Source of the DNA: Anaerolineales bacterium | Lineage (GTDB): Bacteria; Chloroflexota; Anaerolineae; Anaerolineales; UBA11579 | Length of the DNA: 64,000 bases | Direction of reading: 5' to 3' | Assembly: GCA_019454165.1 (NCBI GenBank) | Contig: CP075367.1 | Coordinates: 1,466,805-1,530,804, forward strand | In this document: positions 52,514 to 62,109 of the stretch, one piece after another | How positions within the stretch are numbered: the stretch's first letter is position 1 | Layout: each line of letters starts with the position of its first letter | The notes under the pieces: model-generated | Databases searched by the model: none | Told to the model about the DNA's origin: nothing | Seen by the model: only the letters and a program-made list of their open reading frames with translations | Program-made: the position numbers and the translations under genes

Positions 52514-53001
52514 TGAGTCAAACCCTTCCCATCAGCGTCACCGTCAATGGCAAGGCCGTTGAGAAAAGTGTAGAGCCGCGCCTGCTGCTGGCCGACTTCA
52601 TTCGTCACGAAGTCGGCCTGACCGGCACGCATGTGGGCTGCGAGCACGGCGTATGCGGTGCCTGCACGATCCTGTTCGATGGCAAGCCGGTGCGCAGTTG
52701 CATCATGCTGGCCGTGCAAGCCAACGGACACGAGATCACCACGGTTGAAGGCCTGGCCGCCAGCGAAGACAACATGCACCCCATCCAGAATGCCTTCTGG
52801 GAAGCGCACGGTTTGCAGTGCGGCTTCTGCACGCCCGGCATCCTGATGACCCTCGTACCCTTTCTGGAGGAGAACAAAGACCCCAGCGAAGCCGAGGTGC
52901 GCGAGGCAATCTCGGGCAACTTGTGCCGCTGCACGGGCTACCAGCACATTGTGGATGCTACTTTGCTTGCCGCCAAGAAACTGAACGAAGTTGCTGAATA
53001 G
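52513..53001 (+). CDS. Mo-hydroxylase [2Fe-2S] subunit (CoxS-like)
   Basis: 162 aa with two clusters: a plant-type [2Fe-2S] in CEHGVCGACTILFDGKPVRSC and a second in LQCGFCTPGILM and GNLCRCTGYQHIV. Full length for the family. It carries electrons from the molybdenum site to FAD. Confidence 0.95.
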   Translation: MSQTLPISVTVNGKAVEKSVEPRLLLADFIRHEVGLTGTHVGCEHGVCGACTILFDGKPVRSCIMLAVQANGHEITTVEGLAASEDNMHPIQNAFWEAHGLQCGFCTPGILMTLVPFLEENKDPSEAEVREAISGNLCRCTGYQHIVDATLLAAKKLNEVAE

Positions 53002-53011
53002 ATTGCAGCCC

Positions 53012-54289
53012 ATGAAAACGAAACCGCGCCCCCAAACTGCCAGCGAAGCCCTGCTCAACCGCATCCGCGCTTTCGAAGAGCTATACACCCAGCGTGAACC
53101 GCGAGTGCATGCTTTTATCACTGAGGAAGCACGCTTCCAGCGTCTGCAGCGAGAAGCGCGTGCACTGGCCAACAAATACAAAAAGCCTGAGAAACGCCCC
53201 GCTCTGTTCGGGCTCCTGCTCGGCATAAAAGATATCTTCCACGTGGATGGGTTTCCAACCCAGGCTGGCAGCCACCTGCCGGCACGCGCGTTGCAAGGCA
53301 AAGAGTCGGCCGCGGTCGGCGCCCTCAAACGCGCCGGCGCACTGGTGGCGGGCAAGACTGTCACAACCGAGTTCGCTTACTTCACGCCCGGCCCCACACG
53401 CAACCCCCACAACACTGACCACACGCCGGGCGGCAGCAGCAGCGGCTCCGCCGCGGCTGTCGCCGCCGGTTTAGTAGACCTGGCCCTCGGTACGCAAACC
53501 ATCGGCTCGGTCATACGCCCGGCCTCGTTCTGCGGCGTGGTGGGCTACAAGCCCAGCCACGGCCGCATCTCAGCCGAGGGCGTCATCCCTCTGGCTCCTT
53601 CGCTGGACCATGTGGGTCTGTTTGCGCAAAGTGTTGCGCTGATCCGCAGCGCCGCGGATGTGCTGCTCGCCGATCGGCAAGCGGCCAGTGCAGCCCAGCC
53701 GCCTAGCATCGCCATCCCCGCTGGCGAGTACCTGGCGCATGCCTCCAAAGAAATGCTGGAGCATTTGGACAGCGTGGCTGAGCGTTTGCGCAAAGCGGGG
53801 TATCACGTCAAGCGGGTCAATGCGCTCAACGAATTCGCGCCCATCGTACAGCGCCACCGCCTGATCCTGGCCGCGGAGGCGGCCCAGACCCATGCGGCCT
53901 GGTATGCGCGCTATGCCCACCTCTATAGCCCCAAGCTGGCCGAGCTCATCAAAGAAGGCCAATCGATCCGCGCCGCTGAACTTGAAGACGCGCTGGAAGC
54001 GGCCCGCGGCCTGCGCCACTCCCTGGGCGCGTTGATGAACATTCACGGCTTCCAGCTCTGGCTGGCTCCTTCCGCTGTAGGCGCAGCCCCGGCCGGGTTA
54101 GCCAGCACGGGCGATCCAGTGATGAACCTGCCCTGGACCCAGGCCGGCATACCCGCCCTCGGCTTGCCCACCGGCTGGAGCGCAGATGGCTTGCCGCTCG
54201 GCACACAACTCATCGCCGCCTATGGGCAGGATGAGCAGCTGCTGGCCTGGGGCGCAGAGATCGAAGCGGCATTGGCGGAGAGCAAGTGA
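53012..54289 (+). CDS. Amidase (amidase-signature family)
   Basis: 425 aa from ATG 53012 (MKTKPRPQ); the frame begins at 52991, overlapping coxS. The Ser-cisSer-Lys triad is visible: Lys in LLGIKDIFHVDG, Ser in HTPGGSSSGSAAAVAAG and the nucleophile region GTQTIGSVIRPASFCGVVGYKPSHG. GTQTIGS replaces the usual GTDTGGS. It would release ammonia from an amide made in the pathway; the substrate is unknown. Confidence 0.88.
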   Translation: MKTKPRPQTASEALLNRIRAFEELYTQREPRVHAFITEEARFQRLQREARALANKYKKPEKRPALFGLLLGIKDIFHVDGFPTQAGSHLPARALQGKESAAVGALKRAGALVAGKTVTTEFAYFTPGPTRNPHNTDHTPGGSSSGSAAAVAAGLVDLALGTQTIGSVIRPASFCGVVGYKPSHGRISAEGVIPLAPSLDHVGLFAQSVALIRSAADVLLADRQAASAAQPPSIAIPAGEYLAHASKEMLEHLDSVAERLRKAGYHVKRVNALNEFAPIVQRHRLILAAEAAQTHAAWYARYAHLYSPKLAELIKEGQSIRAAELEDALEAARGLRHSLGALMNIHGFQLWLAPSAVGAAPAGLASTGDPVMNLPWTQAGIPALGLPTGWSADGLPLGTQLIAAYGQDEQLLAWGAEIEAALAESK

Positions 54290-54299
54290 GCTACTCCCT

Positions 54300-55970
54300 A
54301 TGAGTTTAACGAAGAGCCAAGTACGCCCCGGGGTGTATTACGACTCGGTGGTGTTGATGCAGTTGCAGCGCAAGCTGGCCGCCCTGCCCGGCGTCGAGGA
54401 TGCCGGCGTGGTGATGGCCACCCCGGCAAATCTGGAACTGTTGGCCGATAGTGACCTGCTGGAAGCGGCCGGCAAAGCCGCCCGCCCGGAGGACCTGCTG
54501 ATCGTCGTACGCGCCAGCAGCGAAGCCAAGGCTGACGAGGCGCTGGCCCAGGTGGACGAGCTGCTCAAGCAGCGCAGCAGCGGTGGCGCCAACCAAGCCT
54601 TCCGCCCGCGCAGCTTGGCTGCCGGGGTCAAGAACCTGCCTGCCGCCGAATGGGTGCTAATCTCAGTGCCTGGCCGCTACGCCGCCAAGGTGGCCCACGA
54701 AGCGCTCGACAGCGGCAAGCATGTGTTCCTATATAGCGACAACGTAGACCTCGAAGACGAGATCGCCCTTAAGCAGCGCGCCGCCGAACTCGGCCTGCTG
54801 GTGATGGGACCAGACTGTGGCACAGCCATCATCAACGGCATCGGCCTGGGCTTTGCCAACCGCGTGCGCCGCGGGCCGATCGGCCTGGTCGGCGCATCCG
54901 GCACCGGCTTGCAGGCCGTCACCGTTGGCATCCACAACTACGGCGGCGGCGTTTCGCAAGCCATCGGCACCGGCGGCCGTGACCTCAAGGCCGAGGTCGG
55001 CGCCGCCAGCATGCTGCAGGGGCTGCGCTACCTGGCGGCCGACGAGGCCACCGAAGTCATCGTACTGATCTCCAAGCCACCGGACGAGGCCACCGCCGCC
55101 CGCTTGCTGAGCGAGGCCCAGACCGCCGGCAAGCCGGTGGTCGTATGCTTCATTGGCTTTGCTGCACCAGCCGAGCAGATCGGCAATGTGCATTTTGCCA
55201 ACGGGCTCGACTCGGCCGCCCGCATCGCCGTGGGGCTAAGCACTGGCGCCATCACCCCGCCGGCGATCGAGCCGCGCGCGGGTTACTTGCGCAGCCTGTT
55301 CTCCGGCGGCACCCTAGCCTACGAGGCGCTTAATGGACTGCAGAATTTCCTGCATCCTATCTATTCGAATGTGGCTATACGCAGTTCGCAAAAACTCACT
55401 GACCCTTTGCACAGCCAAGCCCACACGATCATCGATCTGGGCGAAGACGTCTTCACCGTCGGCCGCCTGCACCCGATGATGGATAACGACCTGCGCCTGC
55501 GTCGTCTCAAGCAGGAAGTTGAAGACCCTGAAACCGGCCTCATCCTGCTGGATGTGGTGCTGGGCGAAGGCGCGCATGCCGATCCCGCCAGCGAGCTAAG
55601 TTCCGCCATCGCCGCGCATACCAAAGCCCGCCCGGATATCGAGTTCGTCGCCCTAGTCGTCGGCACAGAAGAAGATCCGCAAAACACCGAAGAGCAGATC
55701 CACAAGCTTGAAGCCGCTGGAGCGCGCATCTTCCGCGAAACGACCGCGGCAGTCGACTATGTAGCCGCCCGCCTGGCCGCCGCGCCCAGCGCGGCTGGCA
55801 AGGAACTACGCCCGTTCGCAGAACCGCTGGCCGCCATCAACGTGGGCGTCGAGAGCTTCTTTGACAGCCTGAAAGCCCAGGGCGCGGATGCCGTGCAGGT
55901 GGACTGGCGTCCGCCTGCGGGCGGCAACGAAGCGCTGGCCAGCATTTTGGAAAAGATGAAAGGCAAGTAA
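54300..55970 (+). CDS. fdrA: FdrA-family acyl-CoA synthetase-like protein
   Basis: 556 aa, near the length of E. coli FdrA. YYDSVVLMQLQRKLAALPGVEDAGVVMATPAN at the N-terminus, CoA-ligase-like Rossmann parts with GLVGASGTGLQAV and GVSQAIGTGGRDLKAEVGA, and a C-domain with LDVVLGEGAHADPASEL. In E. coli FdrA (AllF) works with YlbE and YlbF as oxamate carbamoyltransferase in anaerobic allantoin breakdown. Homologues of both partners are in this operon. Start ATG at 54300, ten bases after the amidase stop; no carbamate kinase is in the window. Confidence 0.92.
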   Translation: MSLTKSQVRPGVYYDSVVLMQLQRKLAALPGVEDAGVVMATPANLELLADSDLLEAAGKAARPEDLLIVVRASSEAKADEALAQVDELLKQRSSGGANQAFRPRSLAAGVKNLPAAEWVLISVPGRYAAKVAHEALDSGKHVFLYSDNVDLEDEIALKQRAAELGLLVMGPDCGTAIINGIGLGFANRVRRGPIGLVGASGTGLQAVTVGIHNYGGGVSQAIGTGGRDLKAEVGAASMLQGLRYLAADEATEVIVLISKPPDEATAARLLSEAQTAGKPVVVCFIGFAAPAEQIGNVHFANGLDSAARIAVGLSTGAITPPAIEPRAGYLRSLFSGGTLAYEALNGLQNFLHPIYSNVAIRSSQKLTDPLHSQAHTIIDLGEDVFTVGRLHPMMDNDLRLRRLKQEVEDPETGLILLDVVLGEGAHADPASELSSAIAAHTKARPDIEFVALVVGTEEDPQNTEEQIHKLEAAGARIFRETTAAVDYVAARLAAAPSAAGKELRPFAEPLAAINVGVESFFDSLKAQGADAVQVDWRPPAGGNEALASILEKMKGK

Positions 55971-57214
55971 TGGTAGACATTCAAGCTGCAAACCAAACCG
56001 CGGTTTCCCGCATGATGGAAGCACGCCCCATCCTCAGGGGTGTCGCTCCCGCCAAAGACGTGATCCCAGGCATGAAGCCGAACCTGCTGCTGCACGCTGG
56101 CCCACCCATCGAATGGGAGCGCATGTCTGGCCCGCTGCGCGGCGCAGTCATCGGCGCACTGATCTTTGAAGGCCTCGCCAAAGACGAAAAAGAAGCCGTG
56201 GCCCTGGTGGAAAAGGGCGAGATCGAGTTCGACCCTTGCCACCACCACGATACCGTCGGCCCGATGGCCGGCGTGACCTCATCTTCGATGATGGTCTACA
56301 TCCTCGAGAATGAGACTCATGGCAACAAAGCCTTCTCCAACCTCAACGAGGGCTACGGCAAGGTATTGCGCTATGGCGCATTCAGCGAAGAAGTGATCGC
56401 CAAGCTGCGTTGGATGAACGACAGCATGGGGCCACTGCTCGCCAAGGCCATCGAGGCCAGCGGCGGCATTGATATCCGCGCCCTCCTCTCCGAAAGCCTG
56501 CACATGGGCGACGAAGGCCACAACCGCAACAAGGCCGGCTCGATCATCTATACCGCCAAGCTTGCCCCGTGGATCGCCAAGGTCGCCGCCGACAACGATG
56601 TCGAGTCAGACCTACTCAAGGCGCTGGGCGATAACGCCCTCAGCGTACTCAACCCGGTGATGGCTGCCTGCAAAGCTATGTCAGCCAGCGCCCACGGCGT
56701 CGAAGGCAGCACCATGGTCACCACGATGGCCCGCAACGGCACAGACTTCGGCATGCGCGTCAGCGGCCTGGGCGACAAGTGGTTCACCGCACCCGCCGAA
56801 GTGCCGGATGGCCTGTATTTCCCCAGCTTCACCAGCAAAGACGCCAACCCTGACATTGGCGATAGCACCATCACGGAGACGGCCGGCATCGGCGCCTTCG
56901 CCATGGCCGCGGCGCCTGCCATCGTGACTTTCGTCAGCGGCACGCCGCAGGATGCGCTCAACGCCACACTGGAGATGTACGAGATCACCATCGCCGAGCA
57001 CAGCCACTTCACCATCCCGCAACTGGAGTTCCGCGGCACCCCCACCGGCATCGACATCCGCAAGGTCGTCGAGCTCGGCATTACGCCGCGCGTCAACACC
57101 GGCATCGCCCATCGTGAAGCCGGTGTGGGCCAGGTGGGCGCCGGCCTGGTGCGCCCACCCATGAAGATCTTCGAAGACGCGCTCGTCGCGTACGCCAAGC
57201 AGTACAACCTTTAG
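55970..57214 (+). CDS. DUF1116 protein (YlbE/AllG-like)
   Basis: 414 aa, close to E. coli YlbE. Conserved stretches include HAGPPIEWERMSGPLRGAVIGAL, FDPCHHHDTVGPMAGVTSSSMMVYI, GDEGHNRNKAGS, and MARNGTDFGMRVSGLGDKWF. The HHH and Cys near residue 90 look like a possible metal or active site. It overlaps fdrA by one base (TAATG), so the two are translationally coupled. As partner of FdrA it likely forms part of a carbamoyl-transferring complex. Confidence 0.9.
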   Translation: MVDIQAANQTAVSRMMEARPILRGVAPAKDVIPGMKPNLLLHAGPPIEWERMSGPLRGAVIGALIFEGLAKDEKEAVALVEKGEIEFDPCHHHDTVGPMAGVTSSSMMVYILENETHGNKAFSNLNEGYGKVLRYGAFSEEVIAKLRWMNDSMGPLLAKAIEASGGIDIRALLSESLHMGDEGHNRNKAGSIIYTAKLAPWIAKVAADNDVESDLLKALGDNALSVLNPVMAACKAMSASAHGVEGSTMVTTMARNGTDFGMRVSGLGDKWFTAPAEVPDGLYFPSFTSKDANPDIGDSTITETAGIGAFAMAAAPAIVTFVSGTPQDALNATLEMYEITIAEHSHFTIPQLEFRGTPTGIDIRKVVELGITPRVNTGIAHREAGVGQVGAGLVRPPMKIFEDALVAYAKQYNL

Positions 57215-57221
57215 GAGAAAA

Positions 57222-58010
57222 ATGAAAATCCACGATCTGTCTCAACCCCTCAACCAAGACGCCTCGTTCTGGCCGTTCTATCCCCCGTTTGAAGTCAAGT
57301 ACATCAAGCGCAAGGCCGAGCACGGCGTGAATGCACAGTACATCATGACCTCCAACCACATGGGCACCCACCTGGATGCCCCGCGTCACTTCGTCACCAA
57401 CGGCAAGACCATTGACCAGCTTCCGCTGGATTGGCTGTATGGCGAAGGCGTGATCGTTGACCTCAGCAAAGAGCTCGACGACCTGGACGTGTTCACGCCT
57501 GACATGATCGAGAAGAAGGCCGACATCAAGAACGGCGATATTCTCTTCATTCACACCGGCTGGCACAAGTACTCCTTCTTCAGCCCTGAGGGCGACGAGG
57601 AGCGCTACATTCAGCGCCACCCTGGCCCGCACCACAGCATCTGCGAATGGCTGCTCGACAAGAAGATCCACCTGTGGGGCGTCGACATGATCTCCACCGA
57701 CCACCCCATGAACCTGCCCATCGGTCGTTTCCTCGGCAAGGGCGGCCTGGAGCACTGGGCCAAGGTGCGCAAACTGGTGGAGAAGAAGCTGGGCAGCAGC
57801 GAGAAAGTGGACGAGATGTTCCCCGCCGAGGCGTATCAGCTCACCCACAACGCGCTCTTCCCGCACGACTGCTTCCATGTCGAGAACCTGGGCGGCGAGA
57901 TCGGCAACCCGGCCCTGCACAACAAGCGCTTGATCCTAGGCGCCTTCCCTTGGAAGTTCCAGGGCGGCGAAGCTGCCTTCTGCCGCGCGGTAGCCTTCAC
58001 CCAAGAATAG
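57222..58010 (+). CDS. Cyclase-family metal hydrolase (kynurenine formamidase / isatin hydrolase-like)
   Basis: 262 aa. Opens with IHDLSQPLNQDASFWPFYPP and has the family metal site SNHMGTHLDAPRHFVTNG (H-x-G-T-H-x-D-x-P-x-H). Members hydrolyse cyclic or formyl amides, such as isatin or N-formylkynurenine. In this cluster it is the natural candidate for opening the hydroxylated ring. AGGAG lies five bases before the ATG. Confidence 0.9.
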   Translation: MKIHDLSQPLNQDASFWPFYPPFEVKYIKRKAEHGVNAQYIMTSNHMGTHLDAPRHFVTNGKTIDQLPLDWLYGEGVIVDLSKELDDLDVFTPDMIEKKADIKNGDILFIHTGWHKYSFFSPEGDEERYIQRHPGPHHSICEWLLDKKIHLWGVDMISTDHPMNLPIGRFLGKGGLEHWAKVRKLVEKKLGSSEKVDEMFPAEAYQLTHNALFPHDCFHVENLGGEIGNPALHNKRLILGAFPWKFQGGEAAFCRAVAFTQE

Positions 58011-58011
58011 T

Positions 58012-60381
58012 ATGACCACGCGGTACTTCGGCCAACGCATCAAACGCAACGAAGACCCCCGCCTGCTTACCGGGCGGGCGCTCTTCGTTGACGATGTTGA
58101 CCTTCCGGGCATGGCGCACATCGCCTTCGTGCGCAGCCCCTACGCGCACGCCCGCATCAAGTCCATCGATGCATCTGCCGCCTGCGCCCTGCCCGGCGTC
58201 ATCGCAGTCTACACGGCCGAAGACCTCGGCAGCTTCTGGCGCACAGGTGTGCTCAATGTTGGCCTGCCGCCCATCAAGAACGCCTACCTTAACGAACGCC
58301 TCCACCCCATCCTGGCCAAGGACAAGGTGCGCCATGTGGGCGAAGTGGTGGTGTGCATCGTGGCTGAGAGCCGCTACATCGCCGAGGACGCCGCCGCCCA
58401 TGTACTGGTGGACTACGACCCGCTGCCCGTGCATATCGACCCGCGCAAGGCGTTGCAAGATGGTGCTGCGCTGATCCACGATGACCTTGAGAACAACATC
58501 GCCGCCCACGTAGTCCAAGAGAAGGGCAACTACGAGAAGGCGAAAGCCAAGGCTGATCTCATCATCAAGCGTGAGTTCGTCTACGATCGCGGCACCGCCG
58601 CTGCCATGGAGAACCGCGGCATCGTCGCCGCTTGGGATGCCAAGGCGGGCAAGCTGACCATGTGGGATACCACCCAGGCGCCCGTCATCATCCGCAATGG
58701 CATCGCTGGGATGCTCGGCCTCTCTGAGCACCAGGTGCGCCTGATCGCGCCCTTCATCGGCGGCGGCTTTGGCCCCAAGATCCTCATGTTCTACCCGGAG
58801 GAGATGCTCCTGCCGTGGATCAGTATGCAGCTCAACATTCCGGTGAAATGGATCGAAGACCGCGCCGAGAATTTCTACTCCACCACGCAAGAGCGCGGCC
58901 AGCACCACGAAGCCGAGCTGGCCATCATGAAAGACGGCACCATCGTCGGCATCAAGGACGTCTTCTGGCACGATAACGGCGCCTACGACCCCTATGGTTT
59001 GACCGTGCCGATCAACACGCAGTGCACGCTGCTCAACATGTACAAAGTGCCCGACTATTACAGCGAGTTCACCGCGGTCTTCACCAACAAGCCCATCGTC
59101 AGCCCCTACCGCGGCGCGGGCCGCCAGCACGGTGTGTTCGTGATGGAGCGCTTGCTCGACGCGGCCGCCAAAGAGTTGGGCATGGATAAGGTCGCCATCC
59201 GCCGCAAGAATCTCATCCCACCGGATGAGTTCCCAGTCAAGCACCAGATCATCTATCAGGATTTCAGCGAACTGACCTACGACAGCGGCAACTACGAGCC
59301 AGTGCTCAACCGCGCCCTGGAGATGATCGAGTACGACAAGTTTTATAGCGAGCTCAAGCCTGCCGCCGAAAAGGCGGGCAAGAAGCTGGGCCTGGGCATC
59401 GTCTGCTACGTAGAAGGCACCGGCATCGGCCCCTATGAGGGCGCCCGCATCCAGGTGCAGGCCAACGGCCGCGTCAGCGTGGCCACCGGCATCGGCACCC
59501 AGGGCCAGGGCCACTACACCAGCTACGCCCAGATCGTGGCGGAGCAGCTGGGCGTACCCGTGAACCAGATCGACCTGGTGACCGGCGACACGGACCAGTT
59601 CCACTGGGGCGTCGGCACCTTTGCCAGCCGTGGCGCGGTCGTGGCCGGCAACGCCATCCACGCCGCCGCACTGCGCGTGCGTGAGAAGATCCTCGCCAAG
59701 GCTATCGAAGAGTTCGAGGGTGAAGTCACCGCCGACAAGCTCGAGCTGGTAGACGGCAAAGTCCAGATCCTCGGCGCACCCGAGACGGCCATCCCGCTGG
59801 GTGTGCTTGCGCAGAAGGCAAATCCGATGCGCGGTGCGGTCAAGCCCGGCACCGAGCCCGGCCTGGAAGCGACCGACTACTTCGGCCCGGAAATGGGCAC
59901 CACCGCCTACGGCGTGCACGCCATGATCGTCGAAGTCGACCCTGACACCATGATGATCGACATTCAAAAATACGCCGTGGTGCATGACTGCGGTGAGGTC
60001 ATCAACCCGCTCATTCTCGACGGCCAGATCCACGGCGGCGTTGCCCAGGGCCTGGGCAACGCCTTCTACGAGCAGCTCGTCTTTGACGACATGGGCCAGA
60101 TCCTGAACGCCTCGTTCATGGACTATCTGTTGCCCGCCGCACAAGATGTGCCGCGCATGGATACCGACCACACCACCACCCCATCGCCGCTCAACCCTAT
60201 GGGCGTCAAGGGCGCAGGCGAAGCCGGCGCCATCCCTGTCGGCCCGCTGGTTGCGCAGGCCCTGGAAGATGCGCTCAACATGCCCGGCTTCGAGATCCGC
60301 GAGATCCCGCTTAGCCCGCTGCGTTTATGGCAGCTGACGCAGGAGCACGAGGGCCACGGCACTGCCACCACGCCTGGGTAA
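58012..60381 (+). CDS. Mo-hydroxylase large subunit (xanthine dehydrogenase/CoxL superfamily, form II-like)
   Basis: 789 aa. N-terminal ald_Xan_dh domain (about 15-130: RNEDPRLLTGRALFVDD), then the molybdopterin domain with IGGGFGPKILMFYPEE, ERGQHHEAELAI, GIGTQGQGHYTSYAQI and the catalytic Glu in GVKGAGEAGAIP. The loop that in true CO dehydrogenase is AYRCSFR reads SPYRGAGRQ, so the Cys that binds Cu is missing and CO oxidation is not expected. It hydroxylates an N-heterocycle or aldehyde; substrate unknown. One base after the cyclase stop. Confidence 0.93.
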   Translation: MTTRYFGQRIKRNEDPRLLTGRALFVDDVDLPGMAHIAFVRSPYAHARIKSIDASAACALPGVIAVYTAEDLGSFWRTGVLNVGLPPIKNAYLNERLHPILAKDKVRHVGEVVVCIVAESRYIAEDAAAHVLVDYDPLPVHIDPRKALQDGAALIHDDLENNIAAHVVQEKGNYEKAKAKADLIIKREFVYDRGTAAAMENRGIVAAWDAKAGKLTMWDTTQAPVIIRNGIAGMLGLSEHQVRLIAPFIGGGFGPKILMFYPEEMLLPWISMQLNIPVKWIEDRAENFYSTTQERGQHHEAELAIMKDGTIVGIKDVFWHDNGAYDPYGLTVPINTQCTLLNMYKVPDYYSEFTAVFTNKPIVSPYRGAGRQHGVFVMERLLDAAAKELGMDKVAIRRKNLIPPDEFPVKHQIIYQDFSELTYDSGNYEPVLNRALEMIEYDKFYSELKPAAEKAGKKLGLGIVCYVEGTGIGPYEGARIQVQANGRVSVATGIGTQGQGHYTSYAQIVAEQLGVPVNQIDLVTGDTDQFHWGVGTFASRGAVVAGNAIHAAALRVREKILAKAIEEFEGEVTADKLELVDGKVQILGAPETAIPLGVLAQKANPMRGAVKPGTEPGLEATDYFGPEMGTTAYGVHAMIVEVDPDTMMIDIQKYAVVHDCGEVINPLILDGQIHGGVAQGLGNAFYEQLVFDDMGQILNASFMDYLLPAAQDVPRMDTDHTTTPSPLNPMGVKGAGEAGAIPVGPLVAQALEDALNMPGFEIREIPLSPLRLWQLTQEHEGHGTATTPG

Positions 60382-60384
60382 GCT

Positions 60385-60885
60385 GTGGCAGAAAAAGTGC
60401 TCATGCCCCCTGCTGCGGCGCTGGCTTTGCTGAAAGAGCAGCCAGGGCAAATTACCGAGATAACCGCCGGGCTGAGCGAGGCGCAGCTACACACGCCGCC
60501 TGAACCTGACGAATGGTCGTGCGCCGAAATACTAGGTCACCTACGCGCCTGTGGCGACGTATGGGGTGAATACATCGAGCGCATGCTGGGCGAAAACCAT
60601 CCCTCGTTCCGCTACCTCAGCCCGCGCACCTGGATCCGCCAGACAGACTACAACCGCCAGGAGTTCGCTTCATCCTTCGAGGCTTTTAACGTCCAGCGAG
60701 CTTCCTTGCTGGCAGTGCTCACAAGCCTGACTCCAGAAGATTGGCAGCGCGGCGCCACTGTAAGCACTGCCACCCGCAAGTACGAGCGCACGGTCCACTA
60801 CTACGCCCACAACCTGGCCAACCACGAGGGCATTCATTTGCATCAGTTTGCCAAGACCGTGAGCGCTGTTCGCAAACAAGACTAA
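60385..60885 (+). CDS. DinB-family protein
   Basis: 166 aa four-helix DinB/YfiT-like fold. Metal-site histidines are seen in AEILGHLRACGD (near residue 50) and ANHEGIHLHQFAK (near 150); WSCAEILGHL and DWQRGATV match the family. GTG start at 60385, three bases after the coxL-like stop. DinB proteins are often thiol-dependent enzymes; the role here is unknown. Confidence 0.85.
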   Translation: MAEKVLMPPAAALALLKEQPGQITEITAGLSEAQLHTPPEPDEWSCAEILGHLRACGDVWGEYIERMLGENHPSFRYLSPRTWIRQTDYNRQEFASSFEAFNVQRASLLAVLTSLTPEDWQRGATVSTATRKYERTVHYYAHNLANHEGIHLHQFAKTVSAVRKQD

Positions 60886-60903
60886 GTGCATAGGAGTGTA
60901 TCC

Positions 60904-62109
60904 ATGCCTCAATCCATCCTCATCACCAACGCCCAACTGCGCCAGCGGGCCGCTGGCGAAACCGTCTCGCTCTTGATCCAGGACGGGCGCATCGCGGCCA
61001 TCGATAAGATCATCAAAGGCAGCGTAGATATAGAGTTGGACGCGGGTGGCAACCTGGTGACCGAGTCCTTCGTCAATGCCCATTTGCATCTCGACAAGGT
61101 GTATACGCTCGACCGCATGGATGAGCTGGCCCTGCAGAGCTACCAGGGCGCCGGCATGGGCAAAGCCATGAACGCCATCGAACTGGCCAGCCGCGTCAAG
61201 GCCGAGTACGACGAGAGCTGGATCCTGCCCAATGTGCGCAAAGCCTTGCACCTCGCCGCTCGGAATGGCAACACCCACATCCGCGCCTTTGCCGATGTCG
61301 ACAGCAAGGCCAAGCTCATCGGCGTGGAAGCGCTCATCAAAGCGCGCGAGGAGTTCAAGGGCATTGTGGATGTGCAGATCGTCGCCTTCCCGCAAGATGG
61401 CGTAGGCCGCGAGCCGGGCACCGAGGAGCTGATTCGCGCTGCGATGCGCCTCGGCGCGGATGTGGTCGGCGGCATCCCCTGGATCGAGTTCACCGACGCG
61501 GATGCACAGCACCACGTGGATGCCATGTTCGCCATCGCCAAAGAGTTCGACAAGCCCATCTCCATGCTGGTGGACGATGCCGGCGATGCCGGCCTGCGCA
61601 CGCTGGAGATGATGGCGCTGGCCGCTATCAAGCAGGGTTGGCAGGGCCGCGTGCTGGCCCACCATGCCCGCGCCATGGCGCTGTACCCTGTGCCCTATTT
61701 GCAAAAAGTGATCGCCCTGCTCAAGCAGGCCCGCATGTACGTGGTCAGCGACCCGCAGACCGGGCCGCTGCACGCCCGCGTGCGAGAGTTGCTGGAAGAA
61801 GGCGCCTTTGTGTGCCTCGGCCAGGACGATATTTCGGATGCGTACTATCCCTACGGGCACAACAACATGCTCGAGGTCGCCTTCCTGGCCTCACATCTGT
61901 TGTGGATGACCTCGCGGGCTGACATGGAGACGCTATACAGCCTGGTCACCACCGAAGCCGCCAAAGCCATCGGCCTGCAAGACTTCGAACTCAAGGTAGG
62001 CGCGCCCGCCAATCTGGTCGTGCTGGATGCGCCCAATGTGCGCGAGGCGCTGCGCTACCACCGCGCTCCGGTGCACGTGATCAGCCACGGTGCGCTGATC
62101 CAGCCATGA
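60904..62109 (+). CDS. Cytosine-deaminase-like amidohydrolase with altered metal site
   Basis: 401 aa. The HxH motif is present (FVNAHLHLDKVY), as are a later His (VLAHHARAMALYP) and Asp (CLGQDDISDAYYPYGHNNMLEVAFL), which match cytosine deaminase and relatives. The HxDE motif that gives a metal ligand and the catalytic Glu reads MLVDDAGD, so the His is Leu and the Glu is Asp. The enzyme may thus act differently or be inactive. AGGAG lies eight bases before ATG 60904. DUF2877 follows with a four-base overlap. Confidence 0.85.
   Translation: MPQSILITNAQLRQRAAGETVSLLIQDGRIAAIDKIIKGSVDIELDAGGNLVTESFVNAHLHLDKVYTLDRMDELALQSYQGAGMGKAMNAIELASRVKAEYDESWILPNVRKALHLAARNGNTHIRAFADVDSKAKLIGVEALIKAREEFKGIVDVQIVAFPQDGVGREPGTEELIRAAMRLGADVVGGIPWIEFTDADAQHHVDAMFAIAKEFDKPISMLVDDAGDAGLRTLEMMALAAIKQGWQGRVLAHHARAMALYPVPYLQKVIALLKQARMYVVSDPQTGPLHARVRELLEEGAFVCLGQDDISDAYYPYGHNNMLEVAFLASHLLWMTSRADMETLYSLVTTEAAKAIGLQDFELKVGAPANLVVLDAPNVREALRYHRAPVHVISHGALIQP

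Noticed and set aside
57997..60171. A 724-codon minus-strand open frame
   Set aside because: Antisense shadow of the Mo-hydroxylase large subunit, made of Asp/Val/His/Gly-rich text without motifs.
58012..60381. Annotation as aerobic carbon monoxide dehydrogenase
   Set aside because: The Cu-binding Cys loop of true CO dehydrogenase is absent (SPYRGAGRQ), so the name is not supported.
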